NCBI GenBank assembly: GCA_027314845.1
Contig: DAHVAA010000027.1
Location: forward strand, 1-12,618
Length of the DNA: 12,618 nucleotides
Direction of reading: 5' to 3'
From: Thermoplasmata archaeon
Lineage (GTDB): Archaea > Thermoplasmatota > Thermoplasmata > UBA184
The notes under the pieces are model-generated. The model was not told the DNA's origin, searched no databases, and saw only the letters and a program-made list of their open reading frames with translations. Positions 5,902-10,972 of the stretch are shown here, in pieces; position 1 is the first letter of the stretch; each line of letters begins with the position of its first letter. The translations under genes and the position numbers were made by a program.

Positions 5902-7197
5902 CTATGGCTGGTGAGGGAGCAGCGCGGGTTCGAGCGGCCGGTAGTTGGCTCCCTCGTCCCGGGCCCGCCGGTAGGGGGAGATCGCGCGCACGAACGGCCG
6001 CGCTCCGATGGGCGAGATGAGGGTGGTCAGGAGACCGACTCCGGCCACGACCGTGAACAGTTCCGTGGAGAAGATATGATCGCTCAGCAGGATCACGGCC
6101 ATCGCCAGCTCCACCGCACCGCGGCTGCTGACCAGGAAGCCGGCGCACACGGACTCGCTCGGGCTCCAACCCAAGGCGCGCACGACCCCTCCGCCGACGA
6201 GGACCTTCGAGGCGAGCGCGAACGCGGCGAGGACCGCGAACGAGAGGATCGGCACGATCGAGGTCCCCAAGAGCCGGAAGTTCATCCCGAAGCCGACCAG
6301 CGCGAAGAACAGGGGAATGAAGAAGCCCCACGTGATCGCTTCGAAGACGAAGCTGATCGACCGGTGCTCCCGACGGCCCGCGCTTTCGGGCGTGATCAAA
6401 AGCCCCGCGTAGAACGCCCCGACGAGGAACGTGAGCCCGAGGAACTGGGAATAGAGCGCGGCCCCGAGGCCGACCACCATCAGCACGGCGAACCCGGCCT
6501 CTCGGGTCCTCCACGACTCACGGAACCCGTCGACCCAGCGGTCCCAGACCCGGAAGTGCCGCAGGCTGCGTAGGCCCATATGGACCGCGAGCACGCTCGT
6601 CAGGAACACCGCGACCGTGAGCACGGCGGTCGCGACCGCGATCAGGGTCGAGCTCGGGTCGCTCTGCACCCGAAGGAGCACGGCGAACGCCGTGACGGCC
6701 GCGAGCTCGTTGACCAGGGAGCTGTTCACGAGGAAGCTACCGAACCGGCTATCGAGCAATCCCAGCTCCCGCAGCATCACCCCGAGGACCGGCAGCGCGG
6801 TGATTGAGATCGTCAGCGAGACGAACAGCGCCTCCATCCAGGTCTCGGACGGATAGAGGAGGTGCACGACCTCCGCGCCCGAGACGAACGGCCCGAGGAA
6901 CATCGCCACACCGAGCAGCGCGGCGGGGGCTCCTGTCGCCCGGATCTGCTGCGGTGTGACGGCGAGCCCCGCCATCATCAGGATAAAGAACGTCGCGAGG
7001 AACTGCAGGCTCTGGAACTGGCTCGAGAGGCTCGAGAGGCCGAGCGGGTCACCGAGGAGGGTCGGCCCGAGGACCACCCCCACCAGGAGCTGGCCGACGA
7101 GGCTCGCCTGGCCCAATCGGGAGAAGAGCTCCCCGACCAGGACCGCGGAGCCGATCAGCAGGAAGAGTCCGACGATGAACAGGGTTGTGGGATCCAT
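5902..7197 (-). CDS. CPA2/Kef-type cation/proton antiporter
   Basis: A 431-aa integral membrane protein with about 12 hydrophobic helices and no cytoplasmic TrkA-type domain. Family landmarks are GQLLVGVVLGPTLLG (35-49) in the early helices, the crossover stretch SLTISITALPVLGVMLRELGLL (127-148), a Lys in helix SKVLVGGG (330-337) and SSRGAVELAMA (357-367). CPA2 proteins exchange Na+ or K+ for H+ across the membrane, setting internal pH and cation levels. The ion-binding pair after the crossover helix is Asp-Asp in electrogenic and Asn-Asp in electroneutral relatives; here it reads Asn163-Glu164. ATG 7197 was preferred over in-frame GTG 7221 because the protein then starts directly before helix 1. 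No strong ribosome-binding site is visible. A palindromic TATA box at 7316-7321 might serve this gene with a leader of about 90 nt as well as the divergent SWIM gene. Confidence 0.87.
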   Translation of the reverse strand: MDPTTLFIVGLFLLIGSAVLVGELFSRLGQASLVGQLLVGVVLGPTLLGDPLGLSSLSSQFQSLQFLATFFILMMAGLAVTPQQIRATGAPAALLGVAMFLGPFVSGAEVVHLLYPSETWMEALFVSLTISITALPVLGVMLRELGLLDSRFGSFLVNSSLVNELAAVTAFAVLLRVQSDPSSTLIAVATAVLTVAVFLTSVLAVHMGLRSLRHFRVWDRWVDGFRESWRTREAGFAVLMVVGLGAALYSQFLGLTFLVGAFYAGLLITPESAGRREHRSISFVFEAITWGFFIPLFFALVGFGMNFRLLGTSIVPILSFAVLAAFALASKVLVGGGVVRALGWSPSESVCAGFLVSSRGAVELAMAVILLSDHIFSTELFTVVAGVGLLTTLISPIGARPFVRAISPYRRARDEGANYRPLEPALLPHQP

Positions 7198-7315
7198 GGA
7201 TGACTCATCGACCCCGCACACCCCCGGCCTCGGTCAGGGCCGTTCCTTCCCGGTTCAAGCTCGCCTCGGGCCCGCGCGGTCGTTCTCTGCGGCCCGGCGA
7301 GCGGCACTCATGGCC

Positions 7316-7321
7316 TATATA
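7316..7321. promoter_or_regulatory. Palindromic TATA box between antiporter and SWIM genes
   Basis: TATATA sits inside the perfect palindrome CCTATATAGG (7314-7323). Rightwards it predicts a start at about 7343-7347, about 17 nt before the SWIM ATG. Because it is symmetric it could also drive leftward transcription towards the antiporter, where the leader would be about 90 nt. Confidence 0.6.
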
Positions 7322-7361
7322 GGTTTGTTCCGACGCGAGGAGCCCGCGGTCCCGAGGGCTA

Positions 7362-7850
7362 ATGATGGCGCTCCTCTTCCGTGCCTCCATGCGCGAGCGG
7401 CGCCCGAGGGTCGCTCCGCAGAGCCCCGGCGAGCGGAGGTCGGCGGTCGACGCGCGTCGGGTCCGCGCGACGGAGGAACCGCTCGACGTGCAGCTGTGGC
7501 AGCGGGACACCTACCCTATTCTCGAGGTGCGCAATCCGATCCACGGTACGGCCTACCGGGTCCTTCTTCCAGAGTTCCCGACCGTCACTTCGGCCCTCTG
7601 CACCTGCACCGATTTCGCGCGGCGCGACCTCGGGACCTGCAAGCACATCGAGGCGGGCCATCGGTGGTTGACGGACCATCCCGACGCCGTTCCGCTCCTG
7701 GCCCGCATGCTTCCCCCGGTACGAGCGTCGTCGATCTGGAAGGAGATCGACCGGCGCCAAGCAGCCGAGCTCGGGCGAGCCGCGGAGGACCGGAAAGCGC
7801 TTCGACGTATCGGGGCGGCGCTCTTCGAGCGCGCCCCGGGACACACGTAG
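7362..7850 (+). CDS. SWIM zinc-finger protein
   Basis: A 162-aa protein with a SWIM zinc-finger: C80-x-C82 ... C93-x-H95 in the segment ALCTCTDFARRDLGTCKHI, the classical CxCxnCxH pattern. It is preceded by paired strands (LEVRNPIHGTAYRVLLPE) typical of the domain. SWIM domains bind DNA or protein partners and occur in recombination factors, SWI2/SNF2 relatives and archaeal stand-alone proteins. The N-terminal 40 residues are Arg-rich and likely flexible; the C-terminal half is helical and charged. ATG 7362 follows GAGGG (7354-7358) and a TATA box 40-46 nt upstream; ATG 7365 is an equally possible start. The gene has no partner on its strand and converges on tes. The partner or target is unknown. 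Confidence 0.82.
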   Translation: MMALLFRASMRERRPRVAPQSPGERRSAVDARRVRATEEPLDVQLWQRDTYPILEVRNPIHGTAYRVLLPEFPTVTSALCTCTDFARRDLGTCKHIEAGHRWLTDHPDAVPLLARMLPPVRASSIWKEIDRRQAAELGRAAEDRKALRRIGAALFERAPGHT

Positions 7851-7875
7851 ACCTCCGAAGGAGCTTGGAACGCCG

Positions 7876-7889
7876 GGGTCCGCGGACCC
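7876..7889. repeat. Perfect 14-bp palindrome between convergent genes
   Basis: GGGTCCGCGGACCC is a perfect palindrome 26 nt after the SWIM stop codon. It could be a terminator-like stem for the SWIM transcript, although without a loop it must open at the centre. It could also be a protein-binding site. Confidence 0.45.
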
Positions 7890-7896
7890 TGCCACC

Positions 7897-7926
7897 GGAA
7901 AGATAGAAAGAAGCGAAGAGAAAGGG
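7897..7926 (-). terminator. Pyrimidine-rich terminator of tes
   Basis: On the minus strand, starting 26 nt after the tes stop, there is a 30-nt tract made of C and T except for one G and one A, with several TTT runs. Archaeal RNA polymerase terminates in such T-rich non-template tracts without needing a hairpin. It is the only long T-rich stretch near a gene end in this window. Confidence 0.55.
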
Positions 7927-7952
7927 TTCGCCGCGAGGAAGCGCGGGACGCC

Positions 7953-9662
7953 CTAGGTGGACATCCCGGGCGCGCCCTTCAACGCGCGGATCTTGTAGTA
8001 CTCGGGGTCGACGATGACCTCGCCGTTGATCCCCATCGTCTCGATGGTCTTCAGCGTGGCCCCGCTCGACTTCTTGGCCGCCTGCCAGTCCGGGATGGGG
8101 ATCGAGAACTTCTTCTCGACCTCCGTCCGGTAGATCGGGCCCGAGTTGTACGAGCAGAACGGAATGACCCGCCCGTCCGGAACCGCGTAGTGGATATCGC
8201 AGCGCATCAGGCGCTGGATATCGTAGTCGTAGGCGTCCTGGAAGTGCATGTTCCCGATGTAGAGCGTGCGCCAGGTGAACTTGGCGAGCGCCTCCTTGTT
8301 CCCCTCGGTGAAGATCGCGGCGATCACCTTGACGCTGTTCTTCTCGTTGAGGCCCTCGGGCGCCCGCGTGAAGTCGAAGTACTTCGCGACGTCGTGCAAG
8401 AGGCGCGCTCCCGCAACGGCCGTCCGGACCCGCGCGAAGCGCGCGTCCCGGTACTTCTCGATCATCGACTCGACGTTCTCGAAGAACCCGTCCACGTCCA
8501 TGAAGCGTGGGAGCGGGGTGATCTTCTGGCCATCCTTCGAGACGAAGGCGAACGTTGCGCAGCCGCACCCGGGGTGGGTGGTCAGGGTCATCTTCTCCTC
8601 CCCGTGGATGATCGAGACGAGCTCGGAGATCGGCGCGACCGACGGAACGGGGAAGAAGTCCGACTTCTCGAATGGGCCGTCCGTGCAGAGGATGCGGACG
8701 AGGTCCGACTGGGTGAACCGCATCTGGAACCGGTCCTTGTCGGGGATCCGCGCGGTGAGCGCGACCGGCTGGAAGTTGACGCCGCGGACGACATCGATAT
8801 TGTCGATCGCGAACTTCACGGTCGGCCAGATCTCCTTCTCGTTGAACCCCCCGACCAGGGTCGGGACCAGGACAACGGAGAGCGGCTTGTCCGGCTTGCC
8901 CGCCGCGAGCTCCGCGGCCGAGGAATGTGTCTCCCGGGCGGCTTGGATCGCCTTCTGCTTCACCTTGAAGAGCGGGACGCCCCGCACCTTCCGGTAGATC
9001 TCATCGTCCAATCCGTCGAACTGCAGGTAGAGGGTGTGGAGCCCCGAGTCCCGGCAGGCCTGGGCAAAGCCGGGCTCGTTGGCGACCCGGATCCCGTTCG
9101 TCGCGACCTGGATCTGCTTGAAACCGAGCTCCCGGGACATTGAGACCGCGTCCAGGAAGAGCGGGGAGAGGGTCGGCTCGCCGCCCGAGAACTGGACCGC
9201 GACCGTCCCCACCGGCTTCTGCTCCCGGAGGGTCTTCAGCATGAAGTGGATCTGCTCTCGGGTCGGCTCGAACACGTAGCCGGCCGCGTTCGCGTTCGCG
9301 AAGCAGACGGGGCACTTGAGGTTGCAACGGTTGGTCAGGTCGACCAGCGCCAGCCCCGTGTGGGACTTGTGGTGGCTGCACATCCCGCAGGTCGTCGGGC
9401 AGCCGCGGAACTTGTCGTAGTAGGGGTTCTCGTAGCCGACCCCGTCGTGGGCGTAGACCTCCATCCGGAGGTAGAAGTCGACATCGTTCGAGATGATGTC
9501 CCAGAAATAGCCGTGGGCCCGGCAGGTCTTCTCCATGATGACCCGGCCCTCCTTCTCCCGCACGATCGCGGGAATGACCTTGATACATTCGGGGCAGACC
9601 GAGGCCGTCTTCCTGGGCAGGCCCCGCGGGGCTTGGAACTCCTTCATCACACGCGCCGGCAT
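7953..9662 (-). CDS. tes: Tetraether lipid synthase, radical SAM (Tes/MJ0619 family)
   Basis: A 569-aa radical SAM protein. Tes joins the phytanyl tails of two archaeol lipids through carbon-carbon bonds to make tetraether (GDGT) membrane lipids. The radical SAM motif is CNLKCPVC (about 112-119; CX3CX2C), followed by the SAM-binding SGGEPT (about 158-163). An N-terminal zone holds CPEC (23-26), C46 in KTCRAHG and CPTTCGMC (87-94). The C-terminal half has CGC (about 365-367) and Cys at about 487 and 502. This cysteine layout agrees with the family's multiple Fe-S clusters and rubredoxin-like iron. The open frame extends to 9803, but ATG 9662 is preferred: GAGAGGTC ends 5 nt before it, and the TATA-like element at 9725-9732 predicts transcription starting after the upstream ATG at 9716. 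The neighbours do not include other lipid genes. An activity on another long alkyl substrate by this family cannot be excluded. Confidence 0.87.
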   Translation of the reverse strand: MPARVMKEFQAPRGLPRKTASVCPECIKVIPAIVREKEGRVIMEKTCRAHGYFWDIISNDVDFYLRMEVYAHDGVGYENPYYDKFRGCPTTCGMCSHHKSHTGLALVDLTNRCNLKCPVCFANANAAGYVFEPTREQIHFMLKTLREQKPVGTVAVQFSGGEPTLSPLFLDAVSMSRELGFKQIQVATNGIRVANEPGFAQACRDSGLHTLYLQFDGLDDEIYRKVRGVPLFKVKQKAIQAARETHSSAAELAAGKPDKPLSVVLVPTLVGGFNEKEIWPTVKFAIDNIDVVRGVNFQPVALTARIPDKDRFQMRFTQSDLVRILCTDGPFEKSDFFPVPSVAPISELVSIIHGEEKMTLTTHPGCGCATFAFVSKDGQKITPLPRFMDVDGFFENVESMIEKYRDARFARVRTAVAGARLLHDVAKYFDFTRAPEGLNEKNSVKVIAAIFTEGNKEALAKFTWRTLYIGNMHFQDAYDYDIQRLMRCDIHYAVPDGRVIPFCSYNSGPIYRTEVEKKFSIPIPDWQAAKKSSGATLKTIETMGINGEVIVDPEYYKIRALKGAPGMST

Positions 9663-9667
9663 CTTCT

Positions 9668-9675
9668 GACCTCTC
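9668..9675 (-). promoter_or_regulatory. Ribosome-binding site deciding the tes start
   Basis: GAGAGGTC on the minus strand lies 5 nt before ATG 9662. It selects this start over ATG 9647 downstream and ATG 9716 or the open frame up to 9803 upstream. Confidence 0.6.
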
Positions 9676-9724
9676 TTTCCAGCCCTTCCGTCGGTTAGGC
9701 CTGTAGCGCTCACCATCTCCGCCC

Positions 9725-9732
9725 TACATAAT
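9725..9732 (-). promoter_or_regulatory. TATA-like element of tes
   Basis: ATTATGTA on the minus strand lies about 66 nt before ATG 9662. It predicts a start site near 9702 and a leader of about 40 nt that holds the ribosome-binding site. Confidence 0.5.
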
Positions 9733-9737
9733 CCATC

Positions 9738-9807
9738 TGTCGTCCTCGACGCGACAAAACTCGGTTCCCGTGAGGGAGAGTCGCACGGTCTCATGCGCGA
9801 CAAACTC
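9738..9807. repeat. Paired direct repeats upstream of the tes promoter
   Basis: GCGACAAAACTC (9751-9762) and GCGACAAACTC (9797-9807) are near-identical direct repeats about 45 nt apart. They lie in an AT-richer patch directly upstream of the tes TATA-like element. The first copy also forms an inverted repeat with TGTCG/CGACA (9738-9742 and 9752-9756). The placement suits binding sites for a regulator of tes, though the sites are short and this is an inference. Confidence 0.45.
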
Positions 9808-10146
9808 AGCCCAATTCCATAACGGTGGTCGCTCCTCTGTGTCCAAGGGACACCTTATGCCCCGGCATTCCTCCGGTGCACCGAGGACGGTATGCCCTCC
9901 CCCCGAGCGCGCCGCCAACGGTCATCCACTCGGCCCCGCCGACGCTCCCGGAAGGTGGGTGCACGGTCCGGGTTTGTCGGCCGAGATGCCTCCCCCGTGC
10001 TGGAGCGCTACCCTCCCAAGGACCCGGGTATCGCCTCACGGGGTCGCCCGGTACTGTCCGGTCCCTCGCTGACCTCTTCACCGCCCCACGCCGCCCCCAC
10101 CCCGGAGACCTCTGCAGGGCGACCTCCACTGGAGTCTCCTCCCTCC
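9808..10146. other. 339-nt stretch without a convincing gene; hairpin near its left end
   Basis: The open frames here translate into Arg/Pro/Ser-rich low-complexity sequence typical of GC-rich non-coding DNA, and none has a ribosome-binding site or recognisable motif. A compound hairpin is visible at 9864-9896: GGCAT pairs with ATGCC, and inside it CCTC-C-GGTGCACC-GAGG folds back. I looked for SRP RNA helix 8, RNase P RNA core motifs and a tRNA T-loop on both strands and did not find them. The stretch could hold a long leader for the 108-aa gene, an unrecognised RNA, or nothing. Confidence 0.4.
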
Positions 10147-10473
10147 ATGACGTCGCCAGCCGCGGTCCCCCTCATCACCCTCGACAAGCCCTTCGACATC
10201 GATGGGTTCTCCTCCCTGCTCGGCGAGACCTCGGTCCGGGTCACCGTTCCGAGGGAGGACCTGCCCGAGGTGCTGCGACGCGTCTTGGAGTTCATGGGGT
10301 TCGGGATCTATGTCTATTCCATCAGCGTCCGGCCGGCCGCCTCCGAGCTGCTGAAATCGTTCGTGGTGGAGCTCCGGCGGGTCGACTACTCCACGGAGAA
10401 GGGGATCTGGGAGCCATTCGTGGAGAAGGGCGCCGGCGATTCACCCTACGCGGGTGGCTCACCGCTGTCCTGA
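10147..10473 (+). CDS. Conserved-looking hypothetical protein, 108 aa
   Basis: A small soluble protein of unknown function. Residues 8-80 read like a compact alpha/beta domain: PLITLDKPFDIDGF, a strand SVRVTVP, a helix DLPEVLRRVLEFMG, strands IYVYSISVRP, a helix SELLKSF and a strand FVVELRRVDY. The tail (about 95-108) is Gly/Ser/Pro-rich. It has no cysteines, no membrane segment and no catalytic motif that I can see. The frame is open upstream to 9892, but that part is low-complexity and Arg/Pro-rich, so ATG 10147, just before the ordered sequence, is chosen. No clear ribosome-binding site or TATA box precedes it. The coiled-coil gene follows 269 nt later on the same strand. Confidence 0.68.
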   Translation: MTSPAAVPLITLDKPFDIDGFSSLLGETSVRVTVPREDLPEVLRRVLEFMGFGIYVYSISVRPAASELLKSFVVELRRVDYSTEKGIWEPFVEKGAGDSPYAGGSPLS

Positions 10474-10480
10474 CCAGCGC

Positions 10481-10513
10481 AAGGCGGGACGACCCTCGTC
10501 GAGAGGATGCCTT
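10481..10513 (+). terminator. Stem-loop after the 108-aa gene
   Basis: Eight nt after the stop codon, AAGGC (10481-10485) pairs with GCCTT (10509-10513), enclosing a second stem GACGA/TCGTC (10488-10492 and 10496-10500) with a 3-nt loop. It may terminate or protect the mRNA end; no T-run follows. The rest of the spacer to 10742 holds no gene I can support, apart from a hairpin at 10709-10726. Confidence 0.35.
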
Positions 10514-10708
10514 CGCCCAGCGGGGAGAAGAGCCGCGTCGGACACCTTCGGTGGCCTTGGCGCCGCGTCCGGACCGGTAGGTGTCCGTCCGGGGAACGGC
10601 CATGGCGGCCCGGAACGGGTCTCCTCCGGGGCGTTCTTCTCCCGGCGGAGGGGTCGTCCCTCGAAGCGGGGGCCGGCCCGGCGGAGAGGTCCCAAGCGAA
10701 GCTAATCA

Positions 10709-10726
10709 GCGCCACGGCGTTGGCGC
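10709..10726 (+). other. Strong hairpin before the coiled-coil gene
   Basis: GCGCCA (10709-10714) and TGGCGC (10721-10726) form a 6-bp GC stem with a 6-nt loop, ending 16 nt before the ATG at 10743. In a transcript covering this region it would lie next to the ribosome-binding site, so it could be an attenuator or translation-control element, or simply a chance GC-rich inverted repeat. Confidence 0.3.
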
Positions 10727-10742
10727 CCCCGAGGCGAGGTCG

Positions 10743-10964
10743 ATGGGCTCGGACTTCTCAGGAGAGGAACGATGGCTGGTCGAGTTGCGGGCGTTGCGCG
10801 CGGAGCTCGCCGAGATGCGCGCGGAGCAGCAGGAGATGGCGAAGGCGATCGGGGAGCTCGTGACGACCTTCCGCACGCTCGCGACCCACCTCGGCATCGC
10901 ATCGGAACCGTACAGCCGGCGCGGCGGCGCGCGGGAATCGCGCGACCTGCCCGGATTCGGATAA
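10743..10964 (+). CDS. Short coiled-coil protein
   Basis: A 73-aa protein with a long amphipathic helix (residues about 8-50) rich in Leu, Ala, Glu and Arg. The Leu/Met spacing in the stretch from WLVELRALRAELAEM to AKAIGELVTTFRTL fits coiled-coil heptads. It is followed by a basic Gly/Arg tail. It has no enzyme motif and probably works by oligomerising or binding a partner. ATG 10743 has GAGGCGAGGT just before it. The open frame reaches back to GTG 10581, but that extension is low-complexity Gly/Arg/Pro and was dropped. The M61 peptidase gene starts 8 nt after its stop, so the two are very likely co-transcribed. A link to the peptidase is suggested only by this position. Confidence 0.68.
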   Translation: MGSDFSGEERWLVELRALRAELAEMRAEQQEMAKAIGELVTTFRTLATHLGIASEPYSRRGGARESRDLPGFG

Positions 10965-10972
10965 GCCCCCCC

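Noticed and set aside
8190..9143. Long plus-strand open frame across tes
   Set aside because: It is the antisense shadow of tes, with no start signal and no motif.
9724..9918. Minus-strand 64-codon frame upstream of tes, whose last 34 residues look protein-like
   Set aside because: It has no ribosome-binding site at its ATG, overlaps the tes TATA-like element, and shows no motif. The protein-like look may come from the AT-richer patch that carries the repeats.
9892..10146. N-terminal extension of the 108-aa protein
   Set aside because: The extension is Arg/Pro/Ser low-complexity sequence, unlike the ordered domain that begins at ATG 10147.
9808..10146. SRP RNA or RNase P RNA in the long gap
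   Set aside because: The conserved helix 8 loop of SRP RNA and the core conserved regions of RNase P RNA are not found on either strand.
10668..10731. Possible tRNA: GGGGGC and GCCCCC ends enclosing a short structured stretch
   Set aside because: The interval is too short (about 60 nt) and has no T-loop GTTC sequence, D-loop GG or recognisable anticodon arm.
10581..10742. N-terminal extension of the coiled-coil protein from GTG 10581
   Set aside because: It is Gly/Arg/Pro-rich with no ribosome-binding site, whereas ATG 10743 has a GAGGT-type site and begins the helix directly.
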